Assembly: GCA_002724245.1 (NCBI GenBank) | Contig: PBOG01000004.1 | Span: 35,296 to 99,295 of the forward strand | Origin: Planctomycetaceae bacterium | Lineage (GTDB): Bacteria; Planctomycetota; Planctomycetia; Pirellulales; Pirellulaceae | DNA length: 64,000 bases | Reading direction: 5' to 3' | Shown here: positions 39,337-50,144 of the stretch, piece after piece | Position numbering within the stretch: the stretch's first letter is position 1 | How the letters are laid out: each line of letters starts with the position of its first letter | Translations under genes and position numbers: made by a program | Notes under the pieces: model-generated | What the model was told of the DNA's origin: nothing | The model's database searches: none | What the model saw: the letters and a program-made list of their open reading frames with translations, nothing else

Positions 39337-40611
39337 TCATTCTCGGATCTGGAACAATCGCTTCAGCGCGTCCAGTAAACCCTCTGAATTGCCGCTGGCC
39401 GATTCGTCTCGCAGCGACTCGAGTGGAGGATGGAGCAATTTGTTGACAAGTCGATCGGCAAACTGCTGAATTTCTTGCCGCGTCCGTCCATCTGCATCAT
39501 GCAACTTGTTCATTAAACGCGACAATTCTTCTTCTTTTACATTGTCCGCCTGGGCTCGCAATTGCCGAATCGCTGGACCGGTCGATTGATGATGCAACTC
39601 CGTCATCAGACGGTCGACTTCCTGCTCAACAATCTTCTCTGCAGCCGGCCACGCGTGTTGCCGCTGCTGACGATTCTGTTCACACACCTGGGACAAATCA
39701 TCGACCGAGTACAGATAGACATTCGGCTCGTTGCCAATCTGGGGATCAAAATCACGCGGAACAGCAAGGTCCAAAACAAACAGCAGACGCTGAAAACGAT
39801 CGGCGGCAACCCGTTGGAAATCCTCTAATTGCACAATGGGTTCACTCGCACCCGTAGTACTCACAACGAGGTCAGCGCGAACCAGCCACTCAAATAACTG
39901 GTCCCAATCCGCAACCTGTCCAGTCGTTCGCTCAACCAATCGCTCACTGCGTTCACGATGTCGGTTCACAATCGTGATATGCCGCGCCCCTTCATCGATT
40001 AGGTAACGAAGCGTCTCCTCCGCCATTTCCCCGGCCCCAATAACCAGGACCTGTTTTTTCTCGAAAGTCTCAAAGAACCCACGTGCAAAATCACCCACCG
40101 CGACACTGGGGATGCTGACTCGCTTGCGGTGAATTGCCGTCTCCGTCGCAACACGTTTGGCCACGCGATTGGCGGCCTGGAATACCGCATGCATCGATGG
40201 ACCAGCAGATTCTCCCGCGAGCGACCATTCGTACGCCTGCTTCACTTGTGCCAGAATCTGTGGCTCGCCTACCACCATACTGTCCATGCTGGCAGCCACA
40301 GTAAACAAATGGTAAATCGCCGCACGGGCATCATGGACAAACAGCGCACCCGTCATCAGACTCGCGTCGAGTCCATGAAAATCACCCAGGAACCGGCTCA
40401 TCGACTCTGCAGACGGACCCCCGTCTGCAGAGTCGATCGTCGCGTACAACTCAACACGATTACACGTCGACAGCAGGACTGCCTCCGCGCTCGGATACTG
40501 CGACCGAAACTGCGCGAGAGCCTGGCGCGCTTGTGTTTCGTTGAACGCCAGTTTTTCACGCAATTCAACACTGGAATTGTGATGGCTACAGCCCACCACC
40601 CTAACCTGCAT
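39337..40611 (-). CDS. hemA: Glutamyl-tRNA reductase
   Basis: MQVRVVGCSHHNSSVELREKLAF, VLLSTCNRVELYA, VVGEPQILAQVKQAYE, VLVIGAGEMAEETLRYL. Confidence 0.95.
   Translation of the reverse strand: MQVRVVGCSHHNSSVELREKLAFNETQARQALAQFRSQYPSAEAVLLSTCNRVELYATIDSADGGPSAESMSRFLGDFHGLDASLMTGALFVHDARAAIYHLFTVAASMDSMVVGEPQILAQVKQAYEWSLAGESAGPSMHAVFQAANRVAKRVATETAIHRKRVSIPSVAVGDFARGFFETFEKKQVLVIGAGEMAEETLRYLIDEGARHITIVNRHRERSERLVERTTGQVADWDQLFEWLVRADLVVSTTGASEPIVQLEDFQRVAADRFQRLLFVLDLAVPRDFDPQIGNEPNVYLYSVDDLSQVCEQNRQQRQHAWPAAEKIVEQEVDRLMTELHHQSTGPAIRQLRAQADNVKEEELSRLMNKLHDADGRTRQEIQQFADRLVNKLLHPPLESLRDESASGNSEGLLDALKRLFQIRE
40400..40437. repeat. Inverted repeat, 17-bp perfect arms, 4-nt loop, inside hemA
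   Basis: ATCGACTCTGCAGACGG (40400-40416) / ACCC / CCGTCTGCAGAGTCGAT (40421-40437). Confidence 0.95.
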
Positions 40612-40614
40612 ACG

Positions 40615-41514
40615 TTACCTCAGCGCGTCGATGGGGGGTGGCATAGTATCGGTGGCCCGAACTGTCTGGTTCGCTGGGGGCGCACCAGCGTGACCGGAAA
40701 AAAAGATGATCAACAACGAAACGCCCAGGAGTGCGCCGCTGGCAATAGTGAGATAAATGACCTTATGGCCTTTTCGAGCCGGTCGGTAGCGCCACTCAAA
40801 CAAACTGACTGACGCCAGCCAAAGAAAGAGGACCGCGGACCAAAGCACCAGTGGATCTGTCCAGGCCACCATAGCAACCGGCTGATTGAGCTTGACAATC
40901 ACTCCCGCAAACAACCCCAGCAGTAACAAACCTGAAGAAACATATGATGTCTCGCGGCTAAATCGCTGTAGCCACTCGAGGCTAGGCAATTGGAGACCAC
41001 TCTGCGGTGACCACTTTCGTTTCAGCCGGTAGGATTGGACCAGGTACATCACTCCCCCAGAAAAACCCAACATGGCGGCCACGGTCCCGGCTAGCAACAG
41101 CGAACCGTGAATTCTTCCCCAAATGCCCGCCGCATCTCCACGTGGAAACGTCTGCAAGTTACCCTGCAACAAGGCCAAGCTAATGAAAACCAGCGGCAAA
41201 GGCAGCATAAACAGGCCCATGCCGTTTCGAGGACGACGCACCGCCAGAATCAGGTAAGCCAGCGCAATCACCCATGAAGCGATTACCATCCAGTCAGCCC
41301 AACTGGCGAAAACCGTACCCTGGGAAAGTTCGGTCGTGGCCCGGCTCCACAAGAATAGGGTTTGTGCGAAACAACCTGCAACCGTCAACCCGACCACCAG
41401 GGACCAGAACCTGGTCGTTCGCAAGAACAGAATCCGCAACAGTTCAAGCGCCCAAGCCAGCGCATAACTGGCAAAGAAACATGTCTCGGTAATTCGGTTC
41501 AGCCAGTCAATCAT
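40615..41514 (-). CDS. Cytochrome c assembly (CcsA/HemX-like) membrane protein
   Basis: Multi-TM; GIWGRIHGSLLLAGTVAAMLGFSGGVMYLVQSYRLK; adjacent to hemA; start trimmed to MIDWLNRI. Confidence 0.75.
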   Translation of the reverse strand: MIDWLNRITETCFFASYALAWALELLRILFLRTTRFWSLVVGLTVAGCFAQTLFLWSRATTELSQGTVFASWADWMVIASWVIALAYLILAVRRPRNGMGLFMLPLPLVFISLALLQGNLQTFPRGDAAGIWGRIHGSLLLAGTVAAMLGFSGGVMYLVQSYRLKRKWSPQSGLQLPSLEWLQRFSRETSYVSSGLLLLGLFAGVIVKLNQPVAMVAWTDPLVLWSAVLFLWLASVSLFEWRYRPARKGHKVIYLTIASGALLGVSLLIIFFSGHAGAPPANQTVRATDTMPPPIDALR

Positions 41515-42562
41515 CCAAGTCGTACTCTTTGACTTTTTTGTGCAACGTATTGCGGTTAATCCCCAGGCGATTGGCCGCCTTCGTCTGGACACCACCACAC
41601 TCTTGGAGAACCTGCGCGATTGTCTCGCGCTCGACACGATTGACAATGTTCGCATGCAAGCTGTGATCATCAGGATCGGTTTCAGCAACCGCCTGTTGAA
41701 CTAACTCAATCACCAAGGCATCCACCTCACCACCACGTACCTGGGATGTTCGGACTCGGCTTTTTCCCAGCACAACATCTGGCAATAGGTCCACGGTTAA
41801 TTCATCACCCTCAGCCATCACAACAGCTCGCTCGATGTAATTCTGCAGCTCACGAACATTCCCTGGCCAATCATAGGCACAGAGAAAATCCAGCGCTTCT
41901 TCTTGGATGTGAACCACAAATCGACCGTTGACTTCACTGTAGTAATCGAGGAAGTGCGCCACTAATTGTGGAATGTCTTCACGTCTCCGCCGCAGCGGGG
42001 GAATCTCGATGGGAACCACATTCAGACGCCAATACAGATCCTCGCGAAATTCTGCCTGATCGACAAGATCAAGCAGGTCACGATTACTCGCGGCGATGAC
42101 CCGCGTATCAACCTGAATTGTCTGGACATCACCGACCCGTTCGAATTCGCGCTCTTGAAGCACTCGCAACAATTTGACCTGCAGGTGCAGCGACGTGGAA
42201 TTGATCTCGTCGAGAACGATGGTTCCCGTGTGGGCAGCTTCAAATCGCCCGGTACGGTTAGCCACTGCTCCGGTAAAGGCTCCGCGAACGTGACCAAACA
42301 ACTCGCTCTCGAGCAGGTTTTCGCTCAAGGCACCACAGTTGACTTTAACAAAGGGCCCGCTCCCCCGATCACTCAAACGGTGAATCGCCGTTGCGATCAG
42401 CTCCTTGCCGGTTCCGGTTTCTCCGAGGAGTAACACGGACGCATTGCTGCGCGAAACGCGTCGCGTGATTCGATAGACTTCCTCCATTGCCGGGCTGGTA
42501 CCGATGATCCCAGGGATCGGGGGACCGCTTTCTTCAGCATGCTGGGAAGAATAAATCGCCAT
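41507..42562 (-). CDS. Sigma-54 interacting AAA+ transcriptional activator with Fis-type HTH, no receiver domain
   Basis: [31 protein letters not shown]-terminal [23 protein letters not shown]. Confidence 0.93.
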   Translation of the reverse strand: MAIYSSQHAEESGPPIPGIIGTSPAMEEVYRITRRVSRSNASVLLLGETGTGKELIATAIHRLSDRGSGPFVKVNCGALSENLLESELFGHVRGAFTGAVANRTGRFEAAHTGTIVLDEINSTSLHLQVKLLRVLQEREFERVGDVQTIQVDTRVIAASNRDLLDLVDQAEFREDLYWRLNVVPIEIPPLRRRREDIPQLVAHFLDYYSEVNGRFVVHIQEEALDFLCAYDWPGNVRELQNYIERAVVMAEGDELTVDLLPDVVLGKSRVRTSQVRGGEVDALVIELVQQAVAETDPDDHSLHANIVNRVERETIAQVLQECGGVQTKAANRLGINRNTLHKKVKEYDLDD

Positions 42563-42604
42563 TCTCAGCTTCGATCCATCTTGCGCACCGGCGCGAGACC
42601 CTCG

Positions 42605-45328
42605 TTAACTACCGGAACTCTCCTGGACCGTCCGCGAAGATTGTTCCATTGCATCCAGAATCGAGCCCAGTAATTGCTGAGTCGCTTTGTCCAACCGCGC
42701 GCTCTGATTGTAGCGATCGTACTGGCGATCAACATTGCGGGTCGTCAGTAATACGCCACGACGCTTGACGGCCACTGAAAAGGCAGCAGCGGCGGCTTGC
42801 CGCTGTGCCAACGGCCGGTTGTGTTCACTCGCCAAATCGACCAAGGCCAGCTGTCCTTGCGGAGTTCCCAAATTTCCTAACACCCGTGCCGAACTCTGGC
42901 TGAGCGAGGGAGTATTCAAAGCCCGAGTTACAGCGGCTTCTGTTCGTGCCAGGTCATAAAACCCATACGTAGTGCGGTCTGCCGACAGCTTCTCGAGCCA
43001 GGCCAGGGCCTGTGCGCTGTATCTCAGACGTGACGAGAAGGGAACCTGCGTATCGGCAAAACGAACTAGGATTTGCTCAACCAGTTGCGAAATCCGAGCC
43101 TGATTTGTTTGTCGCACTTCGACAGTTATGGAGCTCTCGGTTCGTGCAATCCGTTGAGCTTCAATCAGGGCAGGGCCCTGGGCGAGAATCTCAATTGGCC
43201 GGTTTTTTGTCTCGCTCTCGGCACGGAGAAATGTAACAAGCTGTGACAGGGTCGGCACGTCTGCGCCATCGCCAACCAGGCTCAGGTCGTAGTAAACTCC
43301 ATCGACGATCGAGGGAGGGCCACCTGCTTGGGCCTCGACACGCAGATCCGCGTCGGCAAACACCCGAGCGTCTGCCAGCGCCGCACCACCAGTTGCAACA
43401 CGCAAGATCAAACCGTCATGGCGTGGATCACGCCGAATGACGTTGAGCATCTCTTCAAATCCTGGTTCGTCGACACCACGCACTGTGAGCGTCAACTCAT
43501 AACTCGGCATGCGCACATCGAGAGCCCCCAGCGAGAAAGCCAGCGTGCGATCATCCAACACAGCAATTCGTTGCGCGCGATCCATTCTTTCGGTCCGTGC
43601 CAGAATGCCCACTGGCAACCTACTGGTACGTGGGTCGCGCCGTAAGATCTGCACCAGCTCACGCAAGTCCGGGTGTTGAACCGCGTCACTAACCAGTATG
43701 AATTCGTAATCGGGGTTCGATCTCGCCATCCGCAACAGTTCCCGCCCGCTGTTCGCGGTATCCGACTCGTATCCAAGTCGATTCAACAAACCTCCAATCG
43801 ATTGGGCGCGACTCGACCGCGGATCTCCCACCAGGACGCGTGGAGACCCATGACTGCCTGTGATGAATCCCAGCGTCTCCGTCACGTAACTGCACCCCGG
43901 ATAGGATTGCTGAGTCGACAATTTGAGAATCGCATCCAGACAAGCCATCCGCAAACGGAGGTTCGGGTGGCGCAGATGCTGGACGAGTGGCTGCATTCGG
44001 CCATCGACACCGCGCAGCAGTGCGATGTCACCCTGATCCCCCAAGAGTTCTGCCGCAGCTGTGGCGGCCGCCAGATATTTTTCTCTCACTGCGAATAACA
44101 GCCCGTCCTGTAACGCTTCGGCTCCCAGCGCTGCTACCTGCTGAGAATCCACAGACTTTCGATCAAGTGGCTCATCCAGTCCAACCAGCCGCTTCTCGGT
44201 CTCCAATACGGCAACCAGAAAGAGGCGACGGAAGTCGATATTTTCAGAATCCAACTGATGCAGATCGGCCGCCAACTTGCGCGCCTTGAGCATCGAAGCC
44301 AGACGAGCTGGCTGCAGTACAGAAACCACCGTTGCAGCACTTTCATTCCATTCCCAGACGGCGACACGCCCTTCCAGGTCGGCTGGCTTGACCGACACTC
44401 CACTCAAGTAACCGCGGACCTTCCTGACGAGAAACTGTTCAGCTTCCTGTCGTGAAGGGAGCGCTCCCACCAGACGCTGAACCGTCTGGGCAACAGCCTT
44501 TTTGACACGTGAGTCTCCCTCTGCCTCAAACAACATCCCCAACAGATAATCGACGACCCGGGAATCTTCCAAGCGCCCCAGCACTTCGGCGACTTGCCAG
44601 CGAATCGCTGGATCCGGGCACTGCAAAGCACCTGTTAAAGGATCAACTGCAATCGATCCCAGACCCACCAAAGCGTCGCGAGCCAAGGCATGTGACTCGG
44701 CGCTGTCTGCATCGCCCAGGACAGCCAGCAGCGCCGGAACCGCACTGGTACCAACTTGCTTGAGATCATTTGCAGCCGCCTGCCGTAAAGCTGCTGATGG
44801 GTGGGCCAGGCCAGCCACCAGGTTCTGCAGCCGCTCAGGATTGTGTAACGCGCGCTGTGTTGCCGTCAGCAGTTCTAGCGCCTGAGCCCTTACTTGGCGC
44901 CCATATCGCGACTGATGCGACAAACGGAAGAACAACGTTGAACCCCATTTCCGCTCAATGGCCATGAGTTGTGACGCATCGGGCTCCGCCGCTACCAGCG
45001 CGCTCATGAACTTCTGCACCTGGTCGACTCGACCGATGTTCATCGTCAATTCAACAGCCCACATCAACTCCATTGGGGACGTTGGGTTGGTCTCCATAAT
45101 TCCACGGACAACAGGATCCAACTCAGCCGCGACGGCCACATCCTGGGCATCCGCAGCCGGTTGCGGAGCGGTTGCGGGCACCGCGACGGTGGGCGCAGCT
45201 TCACCGAACGGGTCTTGCGCCTGGACTTGCAAAGCAAACCAGCCAAACAGAGCAAAGGCCGCCATCAGGTACATCGGTAATGGATTGCGATGTCTCATCA
45301 TGCGTCGTATTCCCCACTGCAGAATCAA
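42605..45328 (-). CDS. Exported HEAT/PBS-lyase-like repeat protein with receiver-like repeats
   Basis: N-terminal hydrophobic signal (MYLMAAFALFGWFALQVQAQ), HEAT-like repeats (HPSAALRQAAANDLKQVGTSAVPALLAVLGDAD), receiver-like SPRVLVGDPRSSRAQSIGGLLNRLGYESDTANSGRELL. Confidence 0.7.
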   Translation of the reverse strand: MILQWGIRRMMRHRNPLPMYLMAAFALFGWFALQVQAQDPFGEAAPTVAVPATAPQPAADAQDVAVAAELDPVVRGIMETNPTSPMELMWAVELTMNIGRVDQVQKFMSALVAAEPDASQLMAIERKWGSTLFFRLSHQSRYGRQVRAQALELLTATQRALHNPERLQNLVAGLAHPSAALRQAAANDLKQVGTSAVPALLAVLGDADSAESHALARDALVGLGSIAVDPLTGALQCPDPAIRWQVAEVLGRLEDSRVVDYLLGMLFEAEGDSRVKKAVAQTVQRLVGALPSRQEAEQFLVRKVRGYLSGVSVKPADLEGRVAVWEWNESAATVVSVLQPARLASMLKARKLAADLHQLDSENIDFRRLFLVAVLETEKRLVGLDEPLDRKSVDSQQVAALGAEALQDGLLFAVREKYLAAATAAAELLGDQGDIALLRGVDGRMQPLVQHLRHPNLRLRMACLDAILKLSTQQSYPGCSYVTETLGFITGSHGSPRVLVGDPRSSRAQSIGGLLNRLGYESDTANSGRELLRMARSNPDYEFILVSDAVQHPDLRELVQILRRDPRTSRLPVGILARTERMDRAQRIAVLDDRTLAFSLGALDVRMPSYELTLTVRGVDEPGFEEMLNVIRRDPRHDGLILRVATGGAALADARVFADADLRVEAQAGGPPSIVDGVYYDLSLVGDGADVPTLSQLVTFLRAESETKNRPIEILAQGPALIEAQRIARTESSITVEVRQTNQARISQLVEQILVRFADTQVPFSSRLRYSAQALAWLEKLSADRTTYGFYDLARTEAAVTRALNTPSLSQSSARVLGNLGTPQGQLALVDLASEHNRPLAQRQAAAAAFSVAVKRRGVLLTTRNVDRQYDRYNQSARLDKATQQLLGSILDAMEQSSRTVQESSGS

Positions 45329-45347
45329 GGGTGTCGTAGTTGTCTGC

Positions 45348-46760
45348 TCAACGATTTTCCACCGCGATTGCTGCCTCCATGTCGCTCGCTAGTCGTCGCT
45401 TCCAATCAGCGATTTGCCGTTCCACCTGCGCCGGCGCCGTCGATCCATAACTGGAAAACGACTGGATCGCTCGCTCAACGCCCAAAACCTCAAACACACT
45501 TTCGTCCAAATCCGCGTGGCACTCTTGAAAATCACTCAGCCCCAGTTGTCCCAATGGAACGTTACGCTGTCGGGCTTTATTCACCAGCTGGCCCACTGCG
45601 TGGTGTGCGGACCGCATCGGTACACCATGTTGGATGAGATATTCCATCAGGGTGGTCGCGTCCAAATAACCTCGCTCCAGGCCTGTTTCGATCGAGCCGC
45701 GTTTGAGCTCGGCGCCAGCCACAATCGGTACCGCCAGTTGCAAACAACTCTCAACCGTATCAAAGGAATCAAATAATGCTGGTTTGTCCTCCTGGAGATC
45801 TCGGTTGTAAGCGAGTGGCAATCCTTTGACCAAAACCAGCAGACTTTGCAGGTTTCCCACCACGCGTCCGGTCTTGCCACGAATCAACTCCAGTACGTCG
45901 GGGTTGATCTTCTGAGGCATTATCGAGGATCCAGTGCAAAACTGATGCGGTAATGCGAGATAGTCAAACTCAACGGTCGACCACAAAATCCACTCTTCAG
46001 CCCAATTACTGAGATGCTCGGCAACCATCGTCAAAACAAAGGCTGTTTCCAGCACAAAGTCCCGATCGCTGGAAACATCCAAACTATTGCGCGACAGCGA
46101 GTTAAATTCCAAACGACGGGCCACATCTTCCCGGTCGATGGGAATCGAGGTCCCGGCGACGGCGGCAGAGCCTAGACTGCAAGTATTGACGCGCCGTTGG
46201 CAATCGGTCAGTCGATCTCGATCTCGCTGGAATTTTTCGCAATAAGCAAGCCAGTAATGTGATGCCAATACGGGTTGGGCCCTTTGTAGGTGGGTGTACG
46301 CCGGTAAAATCACTCCCGCATCGTGATCACAGCGCCCCACAAACGCCAACTGTAAGTCCGCGATTCCCTGGTCGAGACGGGCCAGCGCGTCGCGGATCCA
46401 CAAACGTGTTGCGGTCGAAACCTGATCATTCCGACTGCGACCTGTGTGTAATTTGCGCCCGACATCCCCGATCTGATCGATCAAAGCCTGTTCGATGTGC
46501 ATATGGATGTCTTCAAGGCTGTTCTCAAAGACAAACTTCCCCGCTGTGATCCGGTCACCGATCTCACGCAGCGACTGGGAAATCAGCCCGGCTTCGGCGG
46601 CCGTCAAAATCCCTACGGTCGCGAGCATCTCCGCATGCGCAATCGAACCGCGAATATCATGCGCATAGAGGCGTCGGTCAAAGCTCACACTCTCGGTGAA
46701 CTCCTCTACCCGCCGGTCCGTCACCGTATCGAATACCCCTGATCGGGCGGGTGTGGTCAC
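45348..46760 (-). CDS. argH: Argininosuccinate lyase
   Basis: DIHMHIEQALIDQIGDVGRKLHTGRSRNDQVSTATRLW; GSSIMPQKINPDVLELIRGKTGRV. Confidence 0.97.
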   Translation of the reverse strand: MTTPARSGVFDTVTDRRVEEFTESVSFDRRLYAHDIRGSIAHAEMLATVGILTAAEAGLISQSLREIGDRITAGKFVFENSLEDIHMHIEQALIDQIGDVGRKLHTGRSRNDQVSTATRLWIRDALARLDQGIADLQLAFVGRCDHDAGVILPAYTHLQRAQPVLASHYWLAYCEKFQRDRDRLTDCQRRVNTCSLGSAAVAGTSIPIDREDVARRLEFNSLSRNSLDVSSDRDFVLETAFVLTMVAEHLSNWAEEWILWSTVEFDYLALPHQFCTGSSIMPQKINPDVLELIRGKTGRVVGNLQSLLVLVKGLPLAYNRDLQEDKPALFDSFDTVESCLQLAVPIVAGAELKRGSIETGLERGYLDATTLMEYLIQHGVPMRSAHHAVGQLVNKARQRNVPLGQLGLSDFQECHADLDESVFEVLGVERAIQSFSSYGSTAPAQVERQIADWKRRLASDMEAAIAVENR

Positions 46761-47152
46761 GATTGCCTCTTGCCTGCTTAAACATCAACGGTGCGCACTT
46801 TTCGCGCCAAAGCATTTAGCCTAAATGGGTTAATTACCACTGTCAACGATCTGCAGAGGCCATCTGCCCATAGATTGGGCAATGGGCATCATCCGGATAC
46901 GTCACTTCCCGCAGGGACCTGCCGCGCGCTGCTGAAACGCCTGTGTCACGGTTACGGAATGGGGTTAGGGCCCAGCCGAACTGCCCGCCGCATGACCATC
47001 GTGGCCCAGAGACGCTCTCAACGCGACCAGCATCCTGCACAATCGGCCCAAACGTTCCCAGCAGGCGCTACCGCCAGGATCCACCAGCCGCGTGGGAGCG
47101 GACTGCCGTGGTCAGTCGCCCCGCCATCTTGCGGTGGGCCAGCTGCCGGCAC

Positions 47153-48736
47153 TCACTCCCACTCGATGGTCGCTGGCGGTTTACTGCTAATGTCGTAGCA
47201 GACCCGGTTGATTCCCTGCACCTCGTTGATGATCCGCGTTGAGATCTGAGCCAGCAGTTCATAGGGCAGACGACTCCAATCGGCTGTCATGAAGTCGTCG
47301 GTATCGACACTGCGGACGGCGATCGTTTGCTCGTACGTCCGGCCATCGCCCATCACTCCCACACTCTGCACGGGAAGCAAGACAGCAAACGTCTGCGAAG
47401 TCTCGCGATACAACCCAGCAGCCTTGATTTCGTCGATCAGAATCGCATCGGCTTCGCGCAGAATATCGAGTCGTTGACGATTGACATCGCCTAAACAACG
47501 AACGGCAAGGCCCGGTCCAGGAAACGGATGGCGCCAAACAAGCTCCTCGGGCAAACCAAGCTCCAAGCCAAGCCGACGCACTTCGTCCTTGAACAGATCG
47601 CGAAGGGGTTCGATCAATTCAAAACCAAGCTCTTCCGGCAAGCCGCCCACATTGTGATGGAGTTTGATCGTAGCTGCCGGGCCGTCCGGTGCCGCACCAC
47701 TTTCAATCACGTCCGGATACAGAGTCCCCTGGGCCAAGAACGTGCCATCCTCAATCTCTTTGGCTGCATCCTTGAAACAATCGATAAAAATGTGGCCGAT
47801 ACGTCGACGCTTTTCTTGCGGTTCAGTAATACCTGCCAACGCATCCAGGAAACGCGTTTCGGCACGAACGACGCGCAAGTCGGTTTGAAAGTGCTCGGTG
47901 AACTCTCGAATCACGGATTCGCTTTCACCTTTCCGAAGCAACCCATTGTCCACGAGAATACAGGCCAGCTGTGGACCGATTGCCCGAAACAAAAGCGCTG
48001 CGGTTACTGACGAATCCACACCGCCTGACAACCCACACAAGACCCGTCGGGAACCGACCTGATGCCGCAAACGCTCGATCGTCTCGCGGGCAAAATCCCC
48101 CATCCGCCACTGCCCATGACAACCACAAACTGAGATCAAGAAATTTGCCAACAGAGTCCCACCGAGTGGCGTATGGGTCACTTCCGGATGGAACTGCAAT
48201 CCGTAAACCGGCAGCTCGCGGTGACGCACCGCGGCAATCGGACACGTCGTCGTCCGCGCCAGTGACAAGAAATCGTCCGAAACACGCGACACTTGGTCGC
48301 CGTGACTCATCCAAACCTCTGTCTGCTCTGGAATCCCGGCGAACAATCCGTCCTGGGCGGAGACAGAAACATGGGCTCGACCGTACTCCCGCGCAGGAAC
48401 ACGATCGACGTGCCCTCCCAACGCCTCGCAAGCCAGTTGCATACCATAACAAATACCTAGGACCGGAATTCCCATACGGAAAATGTCCGGGTGGCAACGC
48501 GGGGCGCCCTCTTCGTAGACACTAGCCGGGCCACCAGAGAGAATCAGTCCGCGGGGCGCACGGCGGCGAATTTGTTCCAAGCCAATATCGTGACGGACAA
48601 TTTCACAGTAGACGTTCTGTTCACGTACCCGTCGAGCAATCAGCTGCGCGTATTGCGAACCGAAATCGAGTACCAGTACGCGTTCCTCCGCGAGACTGGA
48701 TTGCTGGGCGGACAACGGATCGGCAAGCGTCGGCAT
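47153..48736 (-). CDS. guaA: GMP synthase (glutamine-hydrolysing)
   Basis: [50 protein letters not shown]-terminal [10 protein letters not shown]. Confidence 0.97.
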   Translation of the reverse strand: MPTLADPLSAQQSSLAEERVLVLDFGSQYAQLIARRVREQNVYCEIVRHDIGLEQIRRRAPRGLILSGGPASVYEEGAPRCHPDIFRMGIPVLGICYGMQLACEALGGHVDRVPAREYGRAHVSVSAQDGLFAGIPEQTEVWMSHGDQVSRVSDDFLSLARTTTCPIAAVRHRELPVYGLQFHPEVTHTPLGGTLLANFLISVCGCHGQWRMGDFARETIERLRHQVGSRRVLCGLSGGVDSSVTAALLFRAIGPQLACILVDNGLLRKGESESVIREFTEHFQTDLRVVRAETRFLDALAGITEPQEKRRRIGHIFIDCFKDAAKEIEDGTFLAQGTLYPDVIESGAAPDGPAATIKLHHNVGGLPEELGFELIEPLRDLFKDEVRRLGLELGLPEELVWRHPFPGPGLAVRCLGDVNRQRLDILREADAILIDEIKAAGLYRETSQTFAVLLPVQSVGVMGDGRTYEQTIAVRSVDTDDFMTADWSRLPYELLAQISTRIINEVQGINRVCYDISSKPPATIEWE

Positions 48737-48761
48737 CGGCGACATCCCTGCGCGAGACCAG

Positions 48762-48791
48762 AAAACAAAAAACCGCCCGGACTGAGGGCGG
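48762..48791 (-). terminator. Intrinsic terminator-like hairpin in the guaA leader (possible attenuator)
   Basis: Minus strand CCGCCC-TCAGTCC-GGGCGG followed by TTTTTTGTTTT, ~17-26 nt upstream of the guaA start. Confidence 0.65.
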
Positions 48792-49078
48792 AGTGTGAAA
48801 TAGCCATCGGGCACCCACCGTACGTCCCGGTCACCAATCGACAGCCGGCGGGTGGCTCAATTATACGGAGCTCTGGAACCACCTGACAACCGCGAGCGGC
48901 ACTCGCACAGTGCCACCCGCCCGCGCACCACAAGTCGGAGCGCCTCGCGGCAAATGCCAATGCCAGCAAACGGTGCAGAGTCACCCCCTCCGTACGCCAC
49001 AACTCCTTGCAAATTTTGGGGTTCGGGTGTTTGTCGGGAACCAGCAACGCGTTGAAAAACAATCCCGGAGACGATACG

Positions 49079-49897
49079 ATGAGCAACGCTGACACGATCA
49101 TCGGCCTGACCCTGCTGTGGCTTGTGCAAATTCTGCTTACCAACGACGATGGCATTTATGCCCCAGGCCTGGCGGCGTTGGAACACGAACTTCGCCAGCT
49201 GGGCGATGTGACTGTGGTTGCGCCGAGCCAGGAACAAAGCGGTGTGAGCCAGTCGATCACCTTTCTCCGGCCGTTGGTGTGTACCCCTGTCGAGCGGGCT
49301 TCCGGTTGCCCGGCCTGGACCGTGGATGGAACTCCTGCAGATTGCGTCAAGATCGGCCTGTTTGAATGCTGTCGGCAGCGGCCTCAGTTGATTGTCAGTG
49401 GCATCAACGGCGGGCTGAATGCGGGAATTAATGTGCTCTATTCAGGCACGGTGGCCGCTGCCATCGAAGGTTCCACATTCGGGATCCGAAGTATTGCCGT
49501 TTCCCTGGAACAGGCGGCGCAGCCGGCATTCGAAACGGCAGCCGGATTGGCCAGGAAAATCATCAAACAACTGGTTGATCAAGCAACCGTGGACCAACGG
49601 TTGTTTAATGTGAACATCCCCACGGCCGCGTTAGCGGGGTCGGCAACCATTCGCGTCGTGCCGATGAGTCCGTCCCGCTACGGCGATCAATTCATCAAAC
49701 GGCAAGACCCTAAAGGGCGGGATTACTTCTGGGCGACCACCGATCCGCCACCCCAGGATGCGGACCAGGAAACAGACCTGCTCGCCCTGCAGCAGGGCTG
49801 CGTAACAGTGACCCCACTGCAATACAATATGACAGATCACAAGGCACTGACGGCCGCTGAAAACTGGAACTTGACCGTGGATAACGGCCCCCAGTGA
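49079..49897 (+). CDS. surE: 5'-nucleotidase SurE (start uncertain; GTG 49124 is an alternative)
   Basis: QILLTNDDGIYAPGLAALEHEL, GVSQSITFLRPL, VSGINGGLNAGINVLYSGTVAAAIEG. Confidence 0.93.
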   Translation: MSNADTIIGLTLLWLVQILLTNDDGIYAPGLAALEHELRQLGDVTVVAPSQEQSGVSQSITFLRPLVCTPVERASGCPAWTVDGTPADCVKIGLFECCRQRPQLIVSGINGGLNAGINVLYSGTVAAAIEGSTFGIRSIAVSLEQAAQPAFETAAGLARKIIKQLVDQATVDQRLFNVNIPTAALAGSATIRVVPMSPSRYGDQFIKRQDPKGRDYFWATTDPPPQDADQETDLLALQQGCVTVTPLQYNMTDHKALTAAENWNLTVDNGPQ

Positions 49898-50144
49898 GTT
49901 TCTGAACCTTGATCTAGAGTGTGTGACAGCAACAACTTATGATTTTTCACGGGCAAACGCTCGACAAACGGGCCGGTGGCAGCGAAACTCGATAGTCTTG
50001 CCCGCCGCGCGCCTGGAAGTACGTCTCCCCTTTACTGCAAGCGGTGGACACCCTCTCCTTGCTGCGTTTGTACAAACTGATGTTTGCCACGGCCTCATTC
50101 ACACCTGGGCCGTTCTCCTTGATTCCTACCGAAGTTGGCTTGCT

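Noticed and set aside
46761-47152. Searched the argH/guaA gap for a tRNA or small RNA
   Set aside because: No TPsiC-like GGTTCRA motif or cloverleaf arms recognised; remaining ORFs look random.
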